From: Bdellovibrionales bacterium CG12_big_fil_rev_8_21_14_0_65_38_15
Lineage (GTDB): Bacteria; Bdellovibrionota; Bacteriovoracia; Bacteriovoracales; Bacteriovoracaceae
DNA: 64,000 nt
NCBI GenBank assembly: GCA_002787775.1
Contig: PCUW01000040.1
Span: forward strand, 1 to 64,000
Direction of reading: 5' to 3'
Position numbers and translations under genes: made by a program. Position 1 is the first letter of the stretch. Each line of letters opens with the position of its first letter. Positions 18,046 to 27,617 of this stretch are shown in pieces. The notes under the pieces were generated by a model. It was not told the origin of the DNA and ran no database searches. It saw nothing but the letters and a program-made list of their open reading frames with translations.

Positions 18046-19461
18046 ATGCATGTTCGTAAATTTGAAGCTGAAACATTAGAACAAGCGCTTAAAGATATTA
18101 AGCGCGAACTTGGCCCTGATGCCATTATTCTAAAAACAATCAGTAATGCTGGTATTAAGGGCGCTTTTAAGAAAAGTAAAATTGAAATTACAGCTGCAAT
18201 TTCAGAAAAAAACTACACTAAAAAAGCTAGAGTCGATACGGTTCTTGATCAAGGTCAAAAGGATTCGTTTTATGGCAATCAAGCAGGTCATATTTCGAAT
18301 ATGATTGATCGCCATGATGAATCACATAAGGCTTCTCATCAAGGTATGACACAAGGTTATGGCAAGGCAGCGCTTAATCGCACAGTCAAAACAACTGTGG
18401 ATAAAATTAAGGGCGGACTTGATGACTTTTTAAGTCTTGGAACTAATGAGCAAGCAAAGCCAGCTAAAGCGTCAAATTATAATGAAGAAACAGATGAGTT
18501 TGAAGTCGCGATGGCATCAGCAGCTCCTCAAGAAAAAACTTATACGGAAAAGAAAATTGAACAACCCTCACCAGTTGTTCAAGATCAGCTTCCGTCTCAA
18601 GCCTATGATGATGGAAAAGTTGAAGAACTTGAAAAACGTCTTTGGGAACTTTCTCGCAGTGTTGAAAGAATTGAGAGAAAAGAGCCAGAAGGAATTTACC
18701 AGCTTCGTACAATCTTAAGAAGTCTTGATGTAAGTGATACAGCGATACAAGAAATTATTCGTGGTGCGATGTTTGAACTTTCAAAAGATGAAACTCAAGA
18801 CCCAGATACAGTTTTAGAATATGCTCTACGTTTAATGGTTGATGATATTAAAACTGGAATGCCATTATTTTCTACGGCCGAAGGCTCTGAAAAACCGGTT
18901 GTTACAGTTCTAATTTCTGAAAGCTCATGTGGACAATCTTCAATGGCCAGAAAAATTTCTGCGCTCAAAGAAGGATCAGTTTTAGTTCGTTGCAGTGAAA
19001 GTGAAGATCAACCTTTTACTGAAAGAGTTCTTGGTATTACGGTTCAAAATGCTAAAGGTGTTCCAGATATTATTGGGCAAACACGTAAGGCTATTGAAGC
19101 TAATAAGAACGTCTTTATCGACTTTAGAAATTCATCAGAAGAAGTTCAAGAGGTGAAAAGATTTGTGGATGGTCTTCGTCGCTCTTTTGACAAGGTGGAA
19201 GTCCTTGTCTCTCTTTCCGCCATTCACGCAGAAATCTATAATAGAAAGATAGCAGCTCGTTACCAAGGAATTGCTAACGGAGCAGTGGTGAGTCACCTTG
19301 ATCTATGTTTAAACTTTGGTGCTATTTATAATGTCGCAAGAGATTATAAGACTATGCCACTTAAGTTTTTTGGCACTGGTGAAGTGGTTCCAGATGATAT
19401 TGAATCAGCTACGGCGGAGCGCATCCTGGCAGGGATGTTCCAGCTAGAATCTGAGGCCTAA
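18046..19461 (+). CDS. flhF: FlhF-like SRP-GTPase homolog with degenerate nucleotide-binding motifs
   Basis: N-terminal 'MHVRKFEAETLEQALKDIKRELGPDAIILKT' and C-terminal 'PLKFFGTGEVVPDDIESATAERILAGM' are FlhF signatures; the P-loop position reads ISESSCGQSSM. Confidence 0.88.
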   Translation: MHVRKFEAETLEQALKDIKRELGPDAIILKTISNAGIKGAFKKSKIEITAAISEKNYTKKARVDTVLDQGQKDSFYGNQAGHISNMIDRHDESHKASHQGMTQGYGKAALNRTVKTTVDKIKGGLDDFLSLGTNEQAKPAKASNYNEETDEFEVAMASAAPQEKTYTEKKIEQPSPVVQDQLPSQAYDDGKVEELEKRLWELSRSVERIERKEPEGIYQLRTILRSLDVSDTAIQEIIRGAMFELSKDETQDPDTVLEYALRLMVDDIKTGMPLFSTAEGSEKPVVTVLISESSCGQSSMARKISALKEGSVLVRCSESEDQPFTERVLGITVQNAKGVPDIIGQTRKAIEANKNVFIDFRNSSEEVQEVKRFVDGLRRSFDKVEVLVSLSAIHAEIYNRKIAARYQGIANGAVVSHLDLCLNFGAIYNVARDYKTMPLKFFGTGEVVPDDIESATAERILAGMFQLESEA

Positions 19462-19529
19462 GATCGGTTAGAATATTAGTTAAGTTTGAATTGCTAGGAT
19501 GGTAATTCATAAAAAGGGACAGGACGTCT

Positions 19530-20414
19530 ATGAAGCAAGCGAGCGAATGGCTCATTTCTCAGAATAAATTTCATCGTGACGCGAGATCTCTAGGCCGTAA
19601 GGCACACACTGTATCAATTACAGGTGGAAAAGGTGGCGTAGGCAAAACCTCAATTGCACTTAAGATGGCGCGTATGCTGGCAAAGCAAGACTTCAAAGTT
19701 TTGCTTATCGATTGCGATACTAACCTTTCAAATACTGCAGTTAAACTTGGTTTACCGCTTAACGATCACTTTATGGATCTTGTGACAGCGAAGAAAAGTT
19801 TTGAAGAATGCCTAACTATTGATGGCAATTTCCATCTTCTTTCTGCCTGTAACGGCAATATGGAACTCTTTGAAAAAGAATTAGAATTTGATCGTCTACT
19901 CATCGATGTCATGAGTGCGCACGAAAAAGATTATGATTATATTTTATTAGATTGTCCGGCAGGACTTTCAAAAACATCACTGACGCTGAACGCTTATAGT
20001 GACCAACGCATTGTCGTTGTCACTCCTGATCGTTCATCTATCACTGATAGCTATTCCCTCATGAAAATTCTTAACACTCGTTACGGAGTGAATGAGAACC
20101 ATTTATTGGTTAATAAAGTATCAACTCTTGCTCAATACCAACGTATGGTCAGAACGCTTGGTGAGACAGTTGAGAATTTCTTAACAGCACGTTTAAGAGT
20201 CCTAGGATTCGTGGCCTTTGAACGTGGTGCAGTCGATCGTTTCGACCAGGAGCTACTTGGAGGGGCAAATTCTGCCCTCGAGAGAGACTTCGCTAAGGTC
20301 CTAACTCGCTTCACCGAAGAGACAGTAGGGGCCAACGTAAGCGCGCATGGCCCTGCCCGCCCATATAACTCAATGAGGGTGCGGGAACAGGATGTTCAAC
20401 CCGCTATCTGTTAA
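19530..20414 (+). CDS. flhG: MinD-like ATPase FlhG/FleN
   Basis: 'VSITGGKGGVGKTSIALKMARMLAKQDFKVLLIDCDTNLSN'; position between flhF and fliA. Confidence 0.95.
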   Translation: MKQASEWLISQNKFHRDARSLGRKAHTVSITGGKGGVGKTSIALKMARMLAKQDFKVLLIDCDTNLSNTAVKLGLPLNDHFMDLVTAKKSFEECLTIDGNFHLLSACNGNMELFEKELEFDRLLIDVMSAHEKDYDYILLDCPAGLSKTSLTLNAYSDQRIVVVTPDRSSITDSYSLMKILNTRYGVNENHLLVNKVSTLAQYQRMVRTLGETVENFLTARLRVLGFVAFERGAVDRFDQELLGGANSALERDFAKVLTRFTEETVGANVSAHGPARPYNSMRVREQDVQPAIC

Positions 20415-20423
20415 GGAGTCCAA

Positions 20424-21209
20424 ATGTCGTCTCTCTCTCAAAAATTGAAGAATCTTAAAGACTATAAAACGCATATTGATGCGAAGACGAAAGATCAGAT
20501 CATTGTTGAATATGCTCCTTTGATTAAGTTTATTGCGCAAAAAATTGCGTCAAGATTACCTTCAAATATTGAGTTAGATGATCTTATTTCTTGTGGTGTC
20601 ATTGGACTAATGGATGCTATCGATAAATTCGATCCTACTCGTGATAATAAATTTAAAACATACGCAGAATTTAGAATTCGTGGTGCGATTCTTGATGAAC
20701 TTCGCGCACAAGATTGGGTTCCTCGCTCTGTTCGTGAAAAAGCCAAGACTGTTGAAAAAGCTTATACAAAGCTTGAGTCTGAACTTGGACGTCCAGCCAC
20801 TGATGAAGAAATGTGCGCAGAACTTAACTGCTCACAAGAAGAGTTTCATGATCTACTGAATAAAAGTAAGTCTGTTTCTCTTTTAAATATTGATGATAGT
20901 GCAACATTTAACCGCGGCGATAAAAAGCTTATGGCCGGTTTGATGGAAGATAGTCGCACTTCAAATCCATTTACAATGGTGTCTCATCAAAACCTTCGTG
21001 AAAAAATTAAAGACGGAATTAAGGGATTGCCTGAAAAGCAACGTCTTGTTCTATCATTATATTATTTTGAAGATCTTAACCTTAAAGAAATCGGACAGGT
21101 TTTAGACGTAACTGAATCTCGTGTTTCTCAGCTTCATACTCAAGCGATTATGAAACTAAGAACTAAGCTTCGTACAGTTATTGACTCGCCTGAAGATTTA
21201 GCCAGTTAA
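20424..21209 (+). CDS. fliA: RNA polymerase sigma-28 factor (FliA/WhiG family)
   Basis: Sigma region 2 'ELDDLISCGVIGLMDAIDKFDPTRDNKFKTYAEFRIRGAILDELRAQDWVPRSVR' and region 4. Confidence 0.96.
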   Translation: MSSLSQKLKNLKDYKTHIDAKTKDQIIVEYAPLIKFIAQKIASRLPSNIELDDLISCGVIGLMDAIDKFDPTRDNKFKTYAEFRIRGAILDELRAQDWVPRSVREKAKTVEKAYTKLESELGRPATDEEMCAELNCSQEEFHDLLNKSKSVSLLNIDDSATFNRGDKKLMAGLMEDSRTSNPFTMVSHQNLREKIKDGIKGLPEKQRLVLSLYYFEDLNLKEIGQVLDVTESRVSQLHTQAIMKLRTKLRTVIDSPEDLAS

Positions 21210-21221
21210 TTCGGAGGCGCT

Positions 21222-22070
21222 TTGGAAGAAACATTACGTGATATCCGACGCGCCTATGGCGACAGCCTCAGACAAATTGAAGATTTAAGAAAAATCGGAG
21301 GAGCTTCAATGGCTCCTCTTGCTAATCAAATTCAATATTACCTAACCAGTATGCTTGATTCGGCACAGTCTCAAGGTCCACTACCAGTTCAATATAAAAA
21401 CCTAACTCAGGTTTTTAAAAATCAAATAAACTCGACTTTAGCTAAGGCCTTTCCAACAGGAGACAGCGTAAAGAGATTAAGTTCTTATTTTGAGCAGACA
21501 GCAGGCTTTTATATTTGGGAAAATGCATTGGCCCATACTGAAAGACTTACTACTATCGCTAATTCTTTTGCACCGACACAAGTGGATTTTAGGCTTGAGA
21601 ACGATGGTATTGTTATAAAACTTAATCCATCTGATCAAGCTAATATCAGTGCTTGTCGTGTAGAGGCTTATAAATTTACTCAAGAACTCTTTAAGCAAAA
21701 ATCAATCCTCTCTTACACAATATGTGAAAAAAGTGAATTAAGCGTTGAACTTCGAATTCGTTACTCAGTCTTAGAAGACAGAGACATTAGTTTTAACGTG
21801 GATTCTCTATGCTTAAACCCAATATTTTCAAATTATGTGACTACAATTGATGCTTTAAAAAACATTGGTGAACATCACGTGGTAATGATTGATCAAAATG
21901 CTAATGTTAAATTATTAAATTCTATTCCTGACCAGGATACTTTAAATTCTACAATGATTCATTTACCCTTTCTCTTTCGTCCTCTCTCGCTCATAATATT
22001 TGGAGAGGGGAGCCTGCAGGCAAAACACGCGAAGAATTCTCGTGTTGAGCTTTTTGAACTCTTTAGATAA
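21222..22070 (+). CDS. Hypothetical protein in flagellar operon
   Basis: ORF directly downstream of fliA; no family recognised; TTG start. Confidence 0.7.
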   Translation: MEETLRDIRRAYGDSLRQIEDLRKIGGASMAPLANQIQYYLTSMLDSAQSQGPLPVQYKNLTQVFKNQINSTLAKAFPTGDSVKRLSSYFEQTAGFYIWENALAHTERLTTIANSFAPTQVDFRLENDGIVIKLNPSDQANISACRVEAYKFTQELFKQKSILSYTICEKSELSVELRIRYSVLEDRDISFNVDSLCLNPIFSNYVTTIDALKNIGEHHVVMIDQNANVKLLNSIPDQDTLNSTMIHLPFLFRPLSLIIFGEGSLQAKHAKNSRVELFELFR

Positions 22071-22106
22071 ATTCCCCTAAAAACAACTTCAGGATGAGGT
22101 TTTAGT

Positions 22107-24458
22107 ATGTCCATACGTGCGTCTCGCTCTTCATTTTATTTCTTCACAACCATTATTATTGCCTCTGTCATTAGCTTAGTTGCTGGCTCATATTGGTTTT
22201 GGACTCAAGGGCCATCACAGGGTTCAAAACTTGCAGAAGTCTTTGAAGCAGGCTTAGTCATGGATCGCCTCCTTGATGAAAAAAATATTAATGAACTAAA
22301 CGAGCTTGTATCAAACGATCAAGTTCGATTGGCCACAAAGAAACTTTCAACTATTGAAAGTGATACAAAGATGATTGAAAGATTAACAAATAACGATTCA
22401 GCTGAAGAATTTCTTGAGGCATCAACAAAATTAAGAAGCCAAATGAACTCGCTAATTGAATATCCTGAACTTTCGTCAATATTTTCTGTACTCACAAATA
22501 AAATGTCTGCCTTTGAATCATTTGTTGTCCAAAGTCAGTGGAGAACATTATCAAGACTATCGAAAAAAGTTGGAGCAAGGCTAGAGCCCGCTCAAGCCAA
22601 GTCCCCTGGTGCATTTTCATACGCAAAGCTAAAACAGACCGTTGAAGGTACGACTGACGATATCGAGATGATGAAGAAAGTGACCACGAACTCAGTTTTA
22701 TCAAGTGTCGACAAAAATACAATTCTTAATCGTTTGATAACAATGGAAAGTGAACTTGATATGCTTAATAGGTATGTCAAATCTCTTGCCGAGTTTAATC
22801 CAATTTTTAATAACTATAAGAAGACTTGGCAACAATGGACAAAAGCAGCTTCACCAAATTTGGCTAAACTAAGGCTTGATCAAGAAAATGTATCTCAATG
22901 GCTTCTCTATGGTGTTGTTCTTGTCATTACCTTTTTAATGATTGGTTTATTTGTAGGTGTTGGAATTAGTCAAAGTGAATACAAAACGAATTTAAAAGCA
23001 TGGGAAAAAGACTCTGTTGAAATGCTTCGTGATCGACTCCTTCCAACAGATGGTAAAGAATCTAAAGAATGGAGCAAAGAATTTTCTTTAGAATTCTCAA
23101 AGTACCGCGAGTATTTTCATAAGCGCATGAGTTTTGGAACGATCTTTCAAGAGGCAACTCCTTTTAGTGCATTCTTGCTTGATTCAAATCTAGGTGTGGT
23201 TTGGGCCAACGATCTCTTCTCTAAATGTTGGAATATCGAAGCCCAGCAAGACAATGAAGCGAATTTGACTTGGGATTACCTTTCAGGATTTACCAATCTT
23301 GGTGAAGATGATCCTGTTATTTTGGCCCTTCGCCAAGGTATTGCAGGAATATATCAAATCCAAATTAAAGCCTTTGGTCTTGAAGAAACAGCTCCATATG
23401 AAATGTATGTTTCACCAGTGGATTATGCAGGCCAAAAACGAGTGATGATTTTCCTTTACCCATTACATACGGTTGAAGAAAGTTTAGCAGAGCAAACAAA
23501 AGCTGTTGTAGGCCCTGCGATCAAAGCTCTTGAAGCTATATCTGCCAGAGAGTTTGAAGGTGAAGTGCTTGAAAAACTTGAATCACAATTTTCAAGTGCA
23601 GGTATCGCTGATCTTTATTCACAATTTGAAAAATTTAACTCCCATGTTGGTGATCGTATCGAATCTCTTGAAGGCGAAATTAATTACTTAAGACAGGAAC
23701 TTATTAAAGCAAAAAGTCAGGTTAGTCTTCATGAAGCCAGCTTAAAGCAAAATATCAATCTTGTTGAACAAACAGTTCAAAGTTTTGATCAAGTTAAAAC
23801 AAATATTATCTCTTCAGTTGATTACCGTTATGAAGTTGAAAAACTTTACGCTGATACGGTAGCCACCGCAAAAATCTTATTTAAAGAGGAAGATGATCTT
23901 TTAACAGATTCAATGAGTGTTTACGATCTCTTAGGCGAAAACCAAAAAGCTACCGCCTCTGTTTCTAAAATACGTGAGCAACTTAAAGATATTAAACGTG
24001 ACTTTGATGATACACGTTCAAGATTAAATCAAAGTATTGATCAAGCCCTTGTTTTTTCAAAGCGTGATCAAGATGGTGGAGTGCTCGAAGCGCCTCTTCA
24101 TAAAATTCGCGGTGAAGTTAAAGCCTTTGATCTGACTCAGGCCAATCTTACAAAAACTTTAAAATCTCTTGATGTTTCTCTATCAAAAATGGAGATGATT
24201 CTTGATGATCACAGACCACCTTCTTTTGAAAAACTAAAACTTAACTTTAGTGATGCTAGAGCGAGAATTGAAAGTGATATGTTCAAAGTCAGTAAACTTG
24301 CTAGAGAAGGCGAGGTGATTGATGAAAAAGTTATTACATCGCTTAAGAAACTCTTTAGTGATTTCAAACATTCAAGACAGCATTCGTTTGTTTCATTAAA
24401 TTCAACAAGTGAAAAGATGAAGTCAAATCAGGGCGAGAGCTTACAGCAGCAGGTCTGA
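22107..24458 (+). CDS. Large membrane-anchored coiled-coil protein with PAS-like segment
   Basis: N-terminal and central TM helices (~res 15-35, 270-290), 'FSAFLLDSNLGVVWANDLF' PAS-like, long heptad-rich C-terminus. Confidence 0.75.
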   Translation: MSIRASRSSFYFFTTIIIASVISLVAGSYWFWTQGPSQGSKLAEVFEAGLVMDRLLDEKNINELNELVSNDQVRLATKKLSTIESDTKMIERLTNNDSAEEFLEASTKLRSQMNSLIEYPELSSIFSVLTNKMSAFESFVVQSQWRTLSRLSKKVGARLEPAQAKSPGAFSYAKLKQTVEGTTDDIEMMKKVTTNSVLSSVDKNTILNRLITMESELDMLNRYVKSLAEFNPIFNNYKKTWQQWTKAASPNLAKLRLDQENVSQWLLYGVVLVITFLMIGLFVGVGISQSEYKTNLKAWEKDSVEMLRDRLLPTDGKESKEWSKEFSLEFSKYREYFHKRMSFGTIFQEATPFSAFLLDSNLGVVWANDLFSKCWNIEAQQDNEANLTWDYLSGFTNLGEDDPVILALRQGIAGIYQIQIKAFGLEETAPYEMYVSPVDYAGQKRVMIFLYPLHTVEESLAEQTKAVVGPAIKALEAISAREFEGEVLEKLESQFSSAGIADLYSQFEKFNSHVGDRIESLEGEINYLRQELIKAKSQVSLHEASLKQNINLVEQTVQSFDQVKTNIISSVDYRYEVEKLYADTVATAKILFKEEDDLLTDSMSVYDLLGENQKATASVSKIREQLKDIKRDFDDTRSRLNQSIDQALVFSKRDQDGGVLEAPLHKIRGEVKAFDLTQANLTKTLKSLDVSLSKMEMILDDHRPPSFEKLKLNFSDARARIESDMFKVSKLAREGEVIDEKVITSLKKLFSDFKHSRQHSFVSLNSTSEKMKSNQGESLQQQV

Positions 24459-25088
24459 GATAAAGCCTTGAACATTATGTTCTAGCTGTTCTAAATTTGA
24501 ATCATTCATAATAACGAGATCACTTTGATCTCGTTTTTTATTGATATCCCACTGTCTGGTTAGAATCTTTAAGCTCAACTCTTCGCTAATACCATCGCGA
24601 TCCATAAGCCGCTTTACTTGTTTCTCTGGAGAACTCCAAACGCAAACCTTTAGATCGACAAGTGGGGCTAATTTTTTTTCAAAAAGTAGGGGAACATCAT
24701 AAATGATAAAATCTTGTTTTTTTGAATCTTGTTTCTGGTAAGCTTCTTTAAAAGCCTGGGGCATTCTTTGATAAATGATGCTCTCAATCTTGGCCTGAAG
24801 CTGTGAATTACTAAAGAAAGCTTCTCTTAGGATTTTAAAATCAATTTTTTGATCAACGATACATTCAGGATGTGCCGCTTGTATTTCTGAGATCACTTCA
24901 TTTTTTTGATAAACGCTTTTGACTAATTGATCAGCGTCGATGATGGAAAAACCTTCTTTTAGAAGAATCTTACTGACAGTTGATTTACCAGTTGCGATTC
25001 CACCAGTTAAACCAATCACTGGTACTGGCATTTGATAGAGCCTCGAAGGCACACTAAGAGAGATCAAATCTGGGCGAATATTTTTCAC
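24441..25088 (-). CDS. coaE: Dephospho-CoA kinase
   Basis: 'VIGLTGGIATGKSTVSKILLKEGFSIIDADQLVKSVY'. Confidence 0.95.
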   Translation of the reverse strand: MKNIRPDLISLSVPSRLYQMPVPVIGLTGGIATGKSTVSKILLKEGFSIIDADQLVKSVYQKNEVISEIQAAHPECIVDQKIDFKILREAFFSNSQLQAKIESIIYQRMPQAFKEAYQKQDSKKQDFIIYDVPLLFEKKLAPLVDLKVCVWSSPEKQVKRLMDRDGISEELSLKILTRQWDINKKRDQSDLVIMNDSNLEQLEHNVQGFISDLLL

Positions 25089-25089
25089 C

Positions 25090-25869
25090 TTATTTTTCCT
25101 CGCCTTTAGCTAAGTTCCAATAATGATCTAATTGCATCTGATCAAAGTCGTTAAATGTTTTATTTTCAGCTTTAATCATATCTTCAATTCGATTAAAACG
25201 TCTGACAAATTTCTTGTTAGCGTCTCTTAGCGCTTCTTCTGGATCGACATCAAGATGTCTGGCAAGTTGAGCAACGGAGAAAAGAAAATCACCAAGCTCT
25301 TCTTTAACTCTATTTTTGTTGATCTTACTGACCATTAACTCTTCTTTTAATTCTTGCCACTCTTCTTCGACCTTATAAGAAACTTGGGCAGCATCATCCC
25401 AATCAAAATTAAGATCTTTTGTTTTAGCACCAATCTTAAAACTGCTCGTCAGCGCTGGAGCAGCTAGATCATTTGTATCAATCGAGTACTTTTTTTGCTT
25501 TTCGGCGGCTTTGATCTCTTGCCACTTAACTTTCACTTCTTCAGAGGTTTTTGCGTCTCCGTCGGAAAAGACATGAGGATGGCGGCGCACCATTTTGTCT
25601 GAGAGCTTCTTGGCCACTGATTCGAGATCAAATTGTCCCTTCTCGCTGGCGAGTTGGGAATGCAAAACAACCTGGAGCAAAACATCACCGAGCTCTTCTT
25701 CCATTTCGCTAGTATTTTGATTTTCGACTGCCTGCACGAATTCGTATGATTCTTCAATGAGAAAGGGCAAAAGTGATTCATGAGTTTGTTTCAAATCCCA
25801 TGGACAGCCACCGTTTGGGTCACGAAGCTGTGCGACAACTTTTTTGAGTCTAGAGATTTCTTCATTCAT
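25090..25869 (-). CDS. mazG: Nucleoside triphosphate pyrophosphohydrolase MazG
   Basis: 'LRDPNGGCPWDLKQTHESLLPFLIEESYEFVQAVE', two MazG repeats; alternative start 25887. Confidence 0.95.
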   Translation of the reverse strand: MNEEISRLKKVVAQLRDPNGGCPWDLKQTHESLLPFLIEESYEFVQAVENQNTSEMEEELGDVLLQVVLHSQLASEKGQFDLESVAKKLSDKMVRRHPHVFSDGDAKTSEEVKVKWQEIKAAEKQKKYSIDTNDLAAPALTSSFKIGAKTKDLNFDWDDAAQVSYKVEEEWQELKEELMVSKINKNRVKEELGDFLFSVAQLARHLDVDPEEALRDANKKFVRRFNRIEDMIKAENKTFNDFDQMQLDHYWNLAKGEEK

Positions 25870-25917
25870 AAGTCTTCCTTTGCCCATAGCAAGTCATTTC
25901 CGCTATGATAGCTAACA

Positions 25918-26475
25918 ATGCAAAGGGATACCATAGCTTCAGACATTTCTAAAATTACTCTTCATTTAAGCTTGAGCGTCAAACTTATGCCTAAAGAGTA
26001 TAAAAGCCTAAAACAGGCTTTAGTGGCAGCAATTGATGTTTGCTCGAAGTTTACGTTCGCTAAGAACGCAAAGCACGGAGTTAAACTCAAGAATGTTAAT
26101 GAAATAGATCTATCTTTGCTGATTTGTGGAAAACAGAAAATCAGATCACTTAATAAATCGTGGCGTCAAAAAGACTATGCCACTGATGTTTTAAGCTTTC
26201 CGGTTCATGATGATTTAAGAGACAGTCCTTTTGGCTTACCGCCAGAATTAGAACTTGGTGATATGTTTATCTGTCATCAAGTGGCCCAGTCTCAAAGTAA
26301 AGAATACAAAGTTACGTATGAGCAAGAGATTGTTCATCTGTTTATTCATGGTTATTTACACCTTCTTGGGTTTGACCATGAAATTTCAAAATCTGAAGAA
26401 AAAATAATGCAAGGCCATGAGCAAGCTTTAGTTAAAAAAGCTTATGACAAAATTGGCTGGGGGAAGAATGGATAA
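25918..26475 (+). CDS. ybeY: Endoribonuclease YbeY
   Basis: 'HLFIHGYLHLLGFDHE', 'YATDVLSFP'. Confidence 0.95.
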   Translation: MQRDTIASDISKITLHLSLSVKLMPKEYKSLKQALVAAIDVCSKFTFAKNAKHGVKLKNVNEIDLSLLICGKQKIRSLNKSWRQKDYATDVLSFPVHDDLRDSPFGLPPELELGDMFICHQVAQSQSKEYKVTYEQEIVHLFIHGYLHLLGFDHEISKSEEKIMQGHEQALVKKAYDKIGWGKNG

Positions 26476-27617
26476 TTCGATTAAAATCAAACTCGACGAA
26501 ATGAGATCCGAGATGCGTGACTACGAAAATCGCTTGGAGGATCTACGGAGGTCGCTTTGACGTTTCTAGAAAAACTAATCGTATCAATGAAATAAATGAT
26601 ATGGAAGCCCTTGATGGCTTTTGGGAAGATGCTACCCACGCTTCAAAAATTCAAAAAGAAAAATCAGTTTTAAAAGATGTCGTTGATACCTACGTGGAAT
26701 TAAAAACAGCTTATGATGAGTTTGAAGTTCTCGTTGAATTTGCAGCAGAAGGTGATGAAAATTCGGCGAGTGAAGGTATTTCAACCGCTGAACAATTTTT
26801 GGCTTTATTTTCTAAGGCCGAGCAGAAAGTCCTTCTGTCAGACGAGGTTGATCCGAATAATGCCATCGTAAGCATAAATGCTGGTGCAGGTGGTACAGAG
26901 TCCTGTGATTGGGCCAGTATGCTAGAGCGTATGGTGATTCATTGGGCCGAACATAAAAAATTCAAACTAACTATGATGGATGAGCAGCCAGGTGATTCCG
27001 CTGGAATTAAAAGTGCAACAATTCTAGTTGAAGGCAACTTTGCTTACGGCCAATTAAAAAGTGAGTCTGGAGTTCACAGGCTTGTTCGAATTTCTCCTTT
27101 CGATTCGCAGGCTAGACGGCACACTTCTTTTGCTTCGATCTATGTAACACCTGAAGTTGATGATTCAATTAATATTGAAATTTTAGATAAAGACTTACGT
27201 ATTGATGTCTTTAGATCTTCAGGAGCTGGTGGACAGTCGGTGAACACGACGGACTCTGCTGTTCGAATTACCCATATTCCAACAAATATCGTCGTTAACT
27301 GCCAAGCCGAACGCTCTCAGCTGAAAAACAAAGAGCGAGCCATGGGTGTGTTAAAATCAAGACTCTATGATCTTGAGATGGCCAAGCGCCGTGAAAAGCT
27401 AGACGAAGCTGAAGCTGGTAAAAAAGAAATTGGTTGGGGCGCACAAATTCGCTCTTATGTTTTACATCCCTATAAAATGGTTAAAGATCATCGTACAGGA
27501 TTTGAAAGTTCAAACACTGATAAGGTGTTAAATGGTCATATCGATGGCTTCATGGATGCCTTTCTGCGCTGGAGTGTTAGTGGCGAGTCTATTCGTGATG
27601 ATGGTGATCTCGAGTGA
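26468..27617 (+). CDS. prfB: Peptide chain release factor 2, programmed +1 frameshift
   Basis: ATG 26468 frame reads MDNSIKIKLDEMRSEMRDYENRLEDLRRSL then TGA (26558-26560); CGGAGG-TCG-CTTTGAC slippery context; +1 frame continues DVSRKTNRIN... with GGQSVNTTDSAVRITH. Confidence 0.95.
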
